Positions 22,670 through 33,974 of a stretch of 64,000 nt of DNA are shown here, piece by piece. The translations under genes and the position numbers were made by a program. Source of the DNA: Dryococelus australis (lineage: Eukaryota; Arthropoda; Insecta; Phasmatodea; Phasmatidae); NCBI GenBank assembly GCA_029891345.1, contig CM056994.1, forward strand, positions 226,602,991 to 226,666,990, written 5' to 3'. Position 1 is the first letter of the stretch. The number at the start of each line of letters is the position of its first letter. The notes under the pieces were generated by a model. The model was not told the origin of the DNA. It saw only the letters and a program-made list of their open reading frames with translations, and made no database searches.

Positions 22670-25600
22670 GTTTTTAATTGGCCTAAGATGCAGTATCCAA
22701 TGTAACAGTTTTGTTTAAAAAAAATACTACATATATTCATAGGACACTTGTTTTTTCGCAAGGCATGAAATCATTAAATTTTCATGAACTCTTCAGTTAT
22801 CGTATTTACTTTAATCTTAACAGTTATATGGACCTGCACGTTTTTGTGAAATAGTTGTTTGCGCGAATAAGCATGTCTCTGTAAATAAATGTTCTGCAAA
22901 TACGACTTTTTGTCAGGAAAGAAAAAAAAACAATTATCTATGTCCCTATCATTTTACTTTTTTAATATTCAGTGTATTGTTGGAGAAAAAAATTATTCAA
23001 AATGGTCAAATATATTTTTAAAGCAATTTCCTTAACAGGGCTGCGTGGTTCGTCTACTATACGCTCTCGTTTTGCGGGTTGCATTTTAGGCCATCTTCGT
23101 GCACTATACAACGATAATCAAAGCACTCTTGTATTACAGAGCAGCCCACAAGCAAGTGGATAGGGGGCAAGTGGAAGATAAGTAGTGAAGAGTTCAAGTA
23201 GCACAGCAAGTAAAGGACTTTGCCCCATGACTTGTAAAAAAGTTGAAATAAAAGATGTTTCATACTGTGCCTCCTCGCTGAGTTATGGCCACGTGTTGCT
23301 GAGCTAGTCGGTATAAGGCGTGTTTCGGTGTAGTTTCGTGCATTGGCGATCTTTTAGACCCAGAGATTAATTGTATAACATCAAAACAAAGTTTGTTCAA
23401 GTGCAAACTAACCTAGTGTCGAGACTGTTTCGAAAACTGCAAGACATCTTATTTGCCACTATCTCTGGCAGGAAATTATGTATAATATATATGTAAACAC
23501 AGAACTATTTTTCAACTCATGGACATCAGTAAATAGTATCTTTAAATTGTAAACATATTATACATGCTGACAATAAATGTTAACGTTACATAGAAATGGG
23601 AAATAAACACCAAGCGCCTTCACCAGTGTGAATGAAATTGTGGGAGAATTGCCTACAAAAATTCATTAATTAACACACATTGTTTTTTCAATAAATTTCC
23701 ATTTACGATTTCCATTTACGTGCTGTAATTTATATGTGATTTTCCTTCATAAATGGAAACTGTGTTCGCATCCACAGTGTTGGCGACATCAGTTCGTTGT
23801 GACTGTGAATAGGCATTGTTCTATCTAAAGAAAAACTGTAATTTTGTTTAAGAAATACACCTTTTAATATATATTTTCATCTGTGTTTGGTCTACAATTA
23901 AGAGCACATCACCTTCAATTTCAAAAATATTTGCGGCGTAAGTTTTAAGTGATTCATCCAGTATATCAATTAAAATAACCAATTTCAACTATACTTATTT
24001 TTTGCTGACAGTATCTATTACGAGCTGCAAATGTACATCTACAATTCCTGTTTAGTCAGGTGATTTGTATGACAGTATCATACGAGCATGAGGTTTTCAT
24101 ATCATTTCAAAAACCAATGAACCAGTTTCCAACCAAATATTGTTATACTTGTACTACCTTACTAAGTCTTGTAGGTACATGCTTGGAAAGCCAAAAGAAG
24201 TAGATTGACATTGTTAAAATACTGAAAAAAGAAATACCAAATAGTTCAAAAGCATACAGGATATGGTGATGGATGTATTTATACTAGTTCCTCGAAGTTA
24301 ATATCACGTTCCATTAATAAATGTATAAGAACTAAATGAATGAAACAGAAAATATTTAAGACAAATTAGAAAACTGGGTGCAAGGACTACTGATATGTCT
24401 TCTATCGCCTCTCCTATCTCAAAACATCTCTCAACTTCCAGCTGGTACACCTAGTTTTCTCAGACGAGGCTCTAGCGATTATACATAACTCATTAATGTG
24501 CTGTAGAAAATACTTCTTTATGAAAACAAATTTTGAATTGTGACGAGGATATTAGCCTACTATGTTATCAAAAAAGTTGTATGAACAATGTTGTAGGTTA
24601 AACTATGTCATATAATATATATATAAATTTTTAAATTGAAATATTGTCAAATTGTAGGGCATGTTAATAATAAATGTGGTATATAATAAATAAATCTCCA
24701 TGTTTCAATTTTACCATAGTATACTGAGGAAAAATTTGTGATAATTATCATATTCTTCAGCAAGAAAGAGAATACATAATTTAAAAAGACAAATCAACGT
24801 AAGTTGTTTTTCCTCCAAAATTTTAATTTAACTAAATTTGTAAAACAAAACATCTTTGAAATAAGTATCAACTGCATTGCACAGACAATGAAGTTATTTA
24901 AAATCCTATTGCATAAGAACATGTAATAATGTGCGCAATATTATAAATTTTAAATGCATCATTAAATACCTCATTGCAGAGAATATAAATTAAAACTACA
25001 GCCACAATTGATGAGGTAATGAGTATAAGTAAGTGATAGCCTATTCAAATATATCAACCCGTTCAGTCACAGTGGTAAAATATATAGGACTTTTCCAAGT
25101 AACTGGTTTTATTTATCAGCTCTGCTCTTAGTAGCTAGAATGTATGAAGCAAACGAAAAAATTGAGTGTTTTTAAATAGTTATCTGATACTAAGAATATT
25201 GAAATTGAACATGCAACATTTCCCTTGAAGCTACTGAAATGTGTTATTTATGTTTGCAATTTAGCTAGCAGATTAATATGTTGTTCAAATTTTTGTATTC
25301 ATTTATTTGTGCATATTTTGTTTTTAATGCAAGCATTATTACGTTTGTTCAATTTTGCGAGTGTGTGAATTTTGGAGGATAATTTTATCACTTAAGATTT
25401 ACGCGTATTTGTTTCATATGATTGTTGTTACTAATGGGTATGTTGAAGTTTGGCAGCTCTGGACTATTATAAACAACTGCTACCAAGAACCTTCCACACA
25501 AGCACGTTATTATCGGTTTTAATGTTTGACAGAATGTAATTTTGATACTGTTATAGTCACGAACAAAATATTCTTCTGTTTTAATATGTAAATCGATGGC

Positions 25601-26600
25601 TTCAGCTGTGATTGAAAGGGTTTTAAAAGATTTGCCATTAGCCAAACATACTGATTAATTAAACACTGCAGCAGCAGCTTAGTTTATCTTCTTTTGTTTC
25701 TTGGAGATAGCCTTAGCCTATGCTTCGAGAATATGTTGGGGTTCTCTTATAACCCACCATGAGCTCGATAAGAATTTAAAATTTCTGGAAGGAGACACTC
25801 CATGTAGAATACTGTCAGTTTCGGAAGCATAATTTCCTGCCACGTGTCTTTCCTTCTCTTCACTTTGTCGAACAACAAACCTGGGCACATTCAATATGTT
25901 TTCATAAACATTATTGTTAGTGACATTTTCCTACAAGAAATTTTTTTAGATTATGTTATTGAGATGTAACCATCTATTACGAAACTGGAACAATGCATGG
26001 CTATAATCATGGGTCTCTCTGGCATGTCAATTTTGGGGTAGACGTGGACATAATTGGTGATTATAAGTAAAAAAGAAAACCAAATATTTATAACAAACAC
26101 ATTTGATTTGCAAATAGGTTGAGTTTTGAGGTAATACCACAACTTGAACAATTTTACTTCAGGGTTGTAACACAGTGTTTTTTCCTACACAAAATACAAA
26201 TCAATTTTCTATGTACTAAGTACTAATTGTACCAAATATTGTTTACCTGCAATTATTTCCTGATATAAATTTGACTATAATCCTCAAGTACATTTTCAGT
26301 CTATAACTGGCTGGTTATAAAATTCGCTATACCTTGGTAAAAAAAAAAAAAAAGCAATTAAACAAACACTTATGCAGTAATTTTTGGGGAAAAAAATTGT
26401 GTTTGGTAGAATATCCATATTTTTTGTGAAATTTTATTAAGTCTTCAAAAAATTTTATGTTAATTTCTATGCTTTTAATTATTAATACTATCTAAAACAA
26501 ATTAATCATAGCCCATTTCCTATTATAATTTTATGAAATGGCATGGCATATAGGATTGATATTATATATAATTTGTGTATGTGAGAGAGAGAAAGAGATG
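22670..26600. other. AT-rich stretch without a supported gene
   Basis: Only small features are visible: a 13-bp direct duplication TTTCCATTTACG (about 23697 and 23709), TA-rich runs near 24618, and poly-A at 26341-26353. A minus-strand ORF at 25388-25645 contains a hydrophobic LVAVVY stretch but lacks enough motifs for a call. Confidence 0.55.
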
Positions 26601-26604
26601 GTCA

Positions 26605-26885
26605 GACCAATCACCAACTATAATGGGCACCCGGGTTTCAATCCAATGGGGTCGTGCCATATTTTAGTGTGTGGGAAATGTGGCAAACGTTTGTGTAAGG
26701 TTTTTTTTTAGGGATAACGTACTCACGTTTCCCTCCCCAATGCATTCTGTTATTATTTCATCCTTACGTCATTACATTCCATTCATTATTCTCCCTCCTC
26801 TTGGTGCTAGCTACCTCAAATCATGTTCGTTGGTCCTGCCTCAAATTGGAACAACATAAGGACATCATATATATATATATATAAT
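26605..26885 (+). repeat. tRNA-derived SINE with (TA)n tail (probable)
   Basis: Starts in a GA-rich run and contains a tRNA B-box-like CCCGGGTTTCAATCC (about 26631), then GGGGTCGTGCC and GTGTGTGGGAAATG. A body with TTTCCCTCCCCAATGCATTC and a CAT/ATT-rich part follows, ending in CCTGCCTCAAATTGG. The 3' end is an alternating (TA)n run at 26866-26884, the usual tail form for such SINEs. The A-box is degraded. Confidence 0.5.
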
Positions 26886-27029
26886 GTATGCTTTAAATTC
26901 GCTATTAATACAACTGAATTGTCTTTATGTAATCGAATTAAGCTTAGCTGCATTTAGCACACTCATGAAATGATAAGTATAAATAATTTTTTTTTTTGGC
27001 CTAACTTTGGTGTCCACGCAGCAAAGTAA

Positions 27030-27720
27030 CATACTTCTCATTCTGTTATGTTAAGTTGGCCTTGAACTTGGTAGAAATATGGATGTTCTTTCAACCTCAA
27101 CGTGGTATTTTCTTTACGTAGAAATTTAAGCTTCCATGCAGTGAAGGCCTCTTCTGTAGACATATCTTTTGATGAGGAAGGACGTTTTATCTCCACGATT
27201 GCACTTTCTTCTATGATGCCATCAGAGGGTGCTCTTTGTGAATAAAGAAACCACACTTTTCAATTTTTTTCCCCAAGTATTTCACTGACTAAAGGCAATG
27301 CAGTTGCCTCCATTTATTTACCCCATCTTGTATGTGCATTTTCGGGGAATGTCTGATAGCGGATATATTCTACTATAGAAACACAAGAAGTCGTGGTTCA
27401 CATTTTACCTAAACATGGCGCAGTAATACGTTTTCGTCTTTGCTCTCTCCATTCTTGTGAAGTTGTTTGTTCTTTTGTGTTACTTTGTATTGCCCTTCTT
27501 CTTTCATCACTACACTCTTCTTGTAAAGATCTCAAATACTCTTCTTTAAGAACTGCAAGCTTATCATCAGGGGTGTCTGGTAAAGGCTCTGCTGCATGTG
27601 GTCCTTAATGCTTATCTGGACCTGTGCTACTATACTTCAGTTATCTTTTTGCGACTAACTCCTTTAGGCGTTGGCGTAATTTAGTGCTGGACTTGTTCTG
27701 AGCAATATATGTCTTTGTAA
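27030..27720 (-). pseudogene. YqaJ nuclease-type gene fragment
   Basis: Second, more decayed relative of the gene at 56241-60348. On the minus strand, 27600-27418 encodes a charged helical segment ending SQEWREQRRKRIT, which in the family precedes the YqaJ fold and matches the equivalent segment at 56978-56793. After an interrupted stretch (27410-27260), 27256-27038 holds the nuclease core: IVEIKRP (the E-x-K of the PD-(D/E)xK fold) and YFYQVQGQLNITE (the conserved Gln strand). The upstream Asp is present in APSDGI. Two stops lie further upstream (about 27655 and 27606). No Mutator-like part is recognisable right of 27720. YqaJ domains belong to the lambda-exonuclease-like nucleases; any activity of this fragment is ruled out by its breaks. 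Confidence 0.75.
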
Positions 27721-27729
27721 AGACTCCAG

Positions 27730-30700
27730 CACTCCTATTAGTCAATGTTTGGTGTACAAAAATCTATGCAGTTCACTTTTTGAGTTGTGCAAGACAACTG
27801 CACACTAACTTCTTCCCGGGAACGAAAAATAAAAATTGTGAAATAAGTACGAAAACATATATCATGTATCACGTGCTTTAAGCTTAATGGTGACAGTTCT
27901 TTATCACCAAAATTATATTTAAATAAGGTACATATGTAACAAAGGCGTATTTTATCACTCCTATTTATATAAAAAATATTAGTGTTTAGATATAATACCA
28001 TAGGCCATATTGTTTTAAATATAAATAAGAATTAATTTATAAAGAATTATGCAAGTCTGTAAACATTAGAAGCTTATAAAAATACAGTAAATGATCAGCT
28101 ACGTATATTTTCCGTGCACCATTACATTCGCGCTTTCAAATATTAAACAACTCCCAAATATTTTAGGTATGTTAAAATTTTTGCAACCATACACAGGTAT
28201 TCATGCAATGAAGTTGGGTAAAAACAATACCACACGCTGCTGACGGATTGGAAAGTGCAGCAAATGTTGCAATTACTTAGGATGAAAAATTATTCAATGT
28301 TTACATGCCAATGTGTGTGAATACGTGTTCGTATATTTTCGCTACACCTAAAAATAAACATTGGAATGCGACTTTTACCTTTATTCCTGTCAAATGTGTT
28401 GTTTACTTACAGCTTTTCAAAGAATTCTGTCAGTCTATTTCAAAAACTATTCACAGTTTAGGCCTGTAACATTATTTAGGTCAGCTTTATGACGTTTTAA
28501 AAATGCCCGAATTGACGATAGTTCTTATGGTTATGTTACATTAGCATAATTGTTTTCCACGTCATAGCACATTACACGTAATACACGTTAATATTTTGCA
28601 GCAACTGTGTTTAACACTGTTACAACTGTGGGGTAATGAACTATAGTATTTAACATTTTGTTATTGATATGTGTTGGGTTATTTCTTTAAAAGGACTGTC
28701 TCAGAATAATGAAGGAATAACCAGTCCAGACATTAAAATCAAGCACACAACTCAAGTTGCACATTTTTTGTCATAGAAACTTAAAATATAGCATTGAATA
28801 TGCACTCAAATAAGCTTACCGTAACTTTTATTCCGCTCATATATATGTACACTTACTGTGTATTAGGTTTTGCTGAAATTTATTTAGGCTGGGCTTCGTT
28901 ATTTTGTTGATTGGTGGCAAATCACGTTACACGACTGTGTTTCAAACACCCTCCAGGGCAAAGGTACAATGTTGTGATAAATAAACAGACGTGGATGTAA
29001 ATAAATAACTTCGTCATAAAAACAGTTCACATTTAAAACGTATAAATTGTTCACATCAAAAATTTGAAATCCCGCACACACACAGATCCAGCATAACGAT
29101 CACCACGTAGCCACGCCATGCTATTTCACACACAGCGGTTGACAAAACAAATCGTAACAGTACATTTATTACTGCCGTGGAAACAAAGATTTATCACAAC
29201 ATCGTAATTTACTTAGGTAGGTTTAAAAAACACGTCTACAAACGTGATGTAATTCAAAGTATTTGTTGGAGTAAGTATAATTTACGCTTCGTTTGGTGAA
29301 AAAGCAACACGCCATGTCATGGCTCGCCACGTCTGCCAACTTCACTTTGTTTCTGCCCCGCCATCATATATAAATATGTTAAAATAAGTATTCAATCATT
29401 AAAATCTCTTTTCAGTTGTAAATTTCAAATTCAAAAATCATTATTTTGCTGTAATAAGTATGAAATAAGCTACAATTGAAAACGTGTACAATTTCTGCTT
29501 ACTAGCGAAGTGAAACTTCCCGAGTGTGAAACACACACAGAGAGAGAGAGAGAGAGCGACAAGCCTCGCCCAGCAGACAAGTTCCTTCCTCGCTTGATAA
29601 AACAACACGGTATCATTACGGCCTACTCACAATATTTTCCGCTGTTAGTTTAAACTGTAAAAATGAGATATGTTGCCATTGGGGCTACCTAACTATTTCA
29701 AGGGGCACTGTTTAATTTACAAATAGTATACTAAAAAACAGTGAACTATTTCTTACTGGTCATTGCCAACAAGTCACTGCTCTCACTGTTAATTCATATT
29801 TTGAAAATAAATAAATATTACAAGTTACAGAAGATATTAAGGTAAAGGTTCAATTACTCAATAATACAGTACTCTAAAGTTCTATATTTATATATTTATG
29901 GACTACAGGTTATTGAAAAAACAGGTTGACATGTTATGCCTAGAGTGTTTTTTCAAAGGTTGATTTTCATAAGTCGCTTCCAATCGGGAATGGACTATAT
30001 ATGCACTACTTTATTGCAGAGGCATCAAAACACGACCGCACTTACTAATTGTTAGAAAACCAGTATTTTGCAGTATAACAATCATCTCAACTTAAAACGG
30101 AGTTGTCAATTTCTGGTTGCTGTAAATCATCATCCATAAAGATTATTTTATCCGCTATTATATGTATGTTGACTAGTGTTTTGTCAACATTGTATTGTTA
30201 TACGTAACTTGTATAAGTACTATTTTGTTTCAAATCAATTATATTTTAATATGCTTTACAACAGTGTTCAAGTGTGAATGTGAGAAAAATCTAATGCCTT
30301 ATTTCCTGATGAGAAATAAAGAAAAAGAAATAAATGAAAGATTTTAATGAATTTCATATTATTCATTACAAAAGTTTCATCCATTTCAAACATTTTGGAG
30401 TACTTTCTAGAATATCCATTTGCAAAAATATTTATGTAACGCTTTTATTCCCGGTTGCTCGCATACGAAAGATCCATTTCACGTGTCCGCCACTAGACTA
30501 ATACTAGTTCAAATACGACGTAAAGCAACTCGTGGGAAGTGTTCAAGAATACCAAAAGCTCATTTAATACTCCTTGTTCCAGACTAAAATACAATTTGAA
30601 TAACATACTCTTAATTATTAATATTACAAAAACTAGGTATGAAAGAAAGTAGTATCATACTTAGAAAGACTTCAACAGCTTGGTTTATGGGCTCGCGTCG

Positions 30701-32495
30701 CTATTTTTCTAACGGATTTACGCTGTGTTGATATGGTTAATTTTCTGCGGATAGTTGTCTTTGACATTGTCAGTAAATTTAATTTTAGAACTGCCAAAGT
30801 TATTTTCCTCACATAACTACACAAAATAATGTTCACATTACAAAACACTGCACTGCGAGGTAGTAGAATAACGAATGACAGATTTCGGAGTACTCACTTC
30901 CTTATGCTCAAGGGCAAATGCCGCCTACCCTCACAAACCACAACATGCATCATCTAGCAGAGTAATGGAGGGATTACTGCTAATAGCCTCTCCCTCGGTT
31001 GACACTGGTGACTCACTACCTTAACCTGGCAAGGCAGGTACATGGCCATCTTCCCACCAATAGTATGTATGCTCTCCTGTAAATTTTGCCCCTGCACCAA
31101 ATATTTTTTTTAAATATTCGCTTTTGTGGTGTTCAAGATAAATATATGCCGCAGCTGACTTTTTTGAAGATACATATTTCTTGCCTAAAGAAACCTTTTG
31201 TACCATTAATGTATAGTCTGTTTTCTGGAAACATTCAAAAATTAAAATTTTAATTTAAAAAAAGTTAAACACAAATTAAATTGATATATTTGGCTATAGC
31301 CACAGCTTCACATTATCATTTCTCACACACAGGTTTTTGTTTCAAGTTTATATCTTTGAAATTGGCTTCTCTAAATGTAATTTCATTAACATGTATTTCC
31401 CTATACCCAGTTCTCACTTATGTCAAACCAGGCAGCAGCCTTAAGTGGCAAGAGAAAAGTGCAAAGATACGGATGTAGTTTAATCTGTGGGCTTTCATCT
31501 CTTGCAATAAAACCCCACGGTTATAGATAAAATTTACATGGTACAGCATCACTAACTGTTAATCCATCATCAATTCTAAGCTGCACCTGTTGTTTTTTAG
31601 GGTCGAGGAGGGGAATCACAAAAAAATTATTGGTATGCATATGAAGCCGTAGGTTAAACCATCACCTCAATAGGAAATTTAATTTCTCAAGAAAGTTTGA
31701 AGTTTATTTTTGCATTAGACAGAAATGGTTTTACATTGAAACAAATATAGTTCACTCTGTAAAAAGATAATGTTGTGCTTTTGAATGCAAATAATAGCAT
31801 TGCCGGCTTCTCTCCAGCGGCCCTAGGTTGATTCATCTGTTTTGTTCCAAATTAAGCTTACCAGCCCATCTGATTTTTTTAATATTGTCTCAAAAATATC
31901 ACATCTGTCTCAAAGACCAAAATAATACACAAGTTTTTCTGTCATATAAATGAAATGTATTAATAATCCCATTGTTCAACAAATACAGATAGCCGATGTA
32001 CGCACAGACATTTTAATGTTAAACCAGCTGTAGTGTTTGTATTGAAAACTGATTCGCAATGTAAAAAAACCACCATTTATTTAACAGTATCATTGACTGC
32101 ATTTTTAAACTATTATTGTAACTGTAATTCAAATTTTTAGCTATATCATTCCCGGATAACTGTGTTTTAAAAATAATCTATAAACTATTTTCAAGAAGCT
32201 ATGTCAGGATTATTCAGCTAAGCTGTTCACCCAAATATCTTCAAAATCACTGAAGGATCAATTTTGATTTTGATGAAAGGATCAAAATTTGGTGTTGATT
32301 CATTAATGTACTGCAGGGCTCATGACATTGTCTCTTTATATTCCGAGATGTAATTGAGTATGAGAATCAATATTTTAAATTGGTTTTTAAGTGCATGACA
32401 TTTATTAGCAGCCATTTAGTGACTTCATTATTATTGTTACAAGATGTCAGAGGGGGGTATCCAAGTTAGTAAAGGATGTATGCCTTAGTAAAAAT
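27730..32495. other. AT-rich stretch without a supported gene
   Basis: Apart from a (GA)n run at 29538-29558 I see no gene, RNA or element end. Frequent TACGTAA, TTTACG and similar words give a uniform unstructured background. Confidence 0.55.
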
Positions 32496-32501
32496 AAAAT
32501 A

Positions 32502-33078
32502 CAGTATTTCGGAGTGCATAGGCCGCACGTTTTTACAAAAAAAATTTGGCTACAAAAACTGGGGTGCGGCTTATATACAAGCTATTAGCAGTAAACATTT
32601 TTTTTTTTTTTTTTCCCAAAACATGTTTAGAAATTTTTCAACATGCAGTACATTTTAATGTTGTTTTAACTCGAAGTAAGGAAGGGAAAACAGAAGAAGA
32701 AGAAGGAGAAAACCCCACTTATGCAATTATTTTAATTATTTGTTCACTACAAGTGCACATTGATAAGACACCACTTTGTATAACATGTTACCATGGTTTT
32801 GCATTCTCAATTCAAGTTACCATTTGTGGAATAGTAATTGCGCTATGTATATCTGTAAACATTGCAACATAATACAAATTTTCTGTCACAAATGTGTTGT
32901 AGGGGAGAAATTAAGTCGGAATTTATTACAATTGTATGGAATTGTAACCTAACAATATTTACAGGAATACTAAAATTCAGTACAGCCTATACTTGAAATA
33001 TTAATTATCCATAATTTTTCATCAAAAACTTATGGTGCGGCCTATACACGCATGCGGCTTATACACGCCAAAATACTG
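32502..33078 (+). mobile_element. TA-flanked MITE, copy 1 (577 bp)
   Basis: The left end CAGTATTTCGGAGTGCATAG (32502) and the right end, whose reverse complement is CAGTATTTTGGCGTGTATAA (from 33078), form terminal inverted repeats. A TA dinucleotide flanks each side (32500-32501, 33079-33080), the target duplication of Tc1/mariner-pogo elements. Subterminal GTGCGGC(C/T)TATA words occur at both ends. The interior has a poly-T run (32599-32614), an AGAAGAAGAAGGAG tract and no transposase. A copy in opposite orientation lies at 44029-44692. Confidence 0.85.
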
Positions 33079-33239
33079 TAACTAAATCTGATTTTTAATT
33101 TATTTACGCAGTTGTCATTTACAATATTTAACTATCTCCACTATTACTCGTGTTTTTCTCAGTGAGTGCAATACATATTTAATGTCTTACTCAATTCTAA
33201 TTAAGTCATTAATGTGTGTATATTTGTAACAGTTACTAA

Positions 33240-33700
33240 TTCACACTCATTATTTACACATAATACAATCTGTCTACCGTCATCATTCCTAATGTCTCAC
33301 ACTCTCACAGCCCGTTTAATAGTCCTGGCCAACAGTCTCACTCTCGCTAGTCACTCTTAATGCCACTTGATGCTCTGCTGGCTCATCGTCTTCACACACC
33401 TATCACTTAAGATCGCACAATCCTTGGAACTGTCATCTCTCAAAACTCTTGGGTCAGAGGCCCGTCACAACTTAAATAGTCTCCGAGGCTCGATCTGGAA
33501 TGTTATCCACACCCCAAGTCACGCTGAGAGGGTCAAGGACAATTAACCAGAACAGTCTTTCGAACAACTGCAGAAATAATCTGCTGGACCCCACAAGACA
33601 TTATGGAGGGCAAAATGAAGTCAGTTTCTCATGTTACTACTCCGTCCTCCACATAACTCCTTTGCTCACTCACGGGGATAAATGGAAGTGATGCAAATTC
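33240..33700. other. C-rich, LTR-like composition, unresolved
   Basis: A C-rich, G-poor plus-strand segment just upstream of copy B with no recognisable protein. It could be another LTR fragment. Confidence 0.25.
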
Positions 33701-33974
33701 ATAACATTATTGTGAAAATCCAATGGGTACTTCTTGAGTTATAGGGGATGTTCATAGGTGTACGCATGTGACTGTAGCTGTGGCAGGTTAGGTTGCATGA
33801 TCTGCAGGGATGTCCAGCAGAGTTTTCCTACACGAGTATCGAATGCATACTACAATTGTACCGTATTTGTAAGTTCTGGCGAAGCTAAAGGAAATGTCAT
33901 CCACCAATGAGGAAAAAACATGATGCACTTCTGATTTACGGTGAACGTAAACAAAATGCAATGGCAGTTGTAAC

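Noticed and set aside
25388..25645. Minus-strand ORF considered as a LINE endonuclease piece (LVAVVY stretch)
   Set aside because: No SLTETW-, PGIDW- or catalytic His-type motif could be found around it.
32546..32872. 108-codon ORF inside MITE copy 1
   Set aside because: Not conserved as a frame in the second MITE copy; the element is non-coding.
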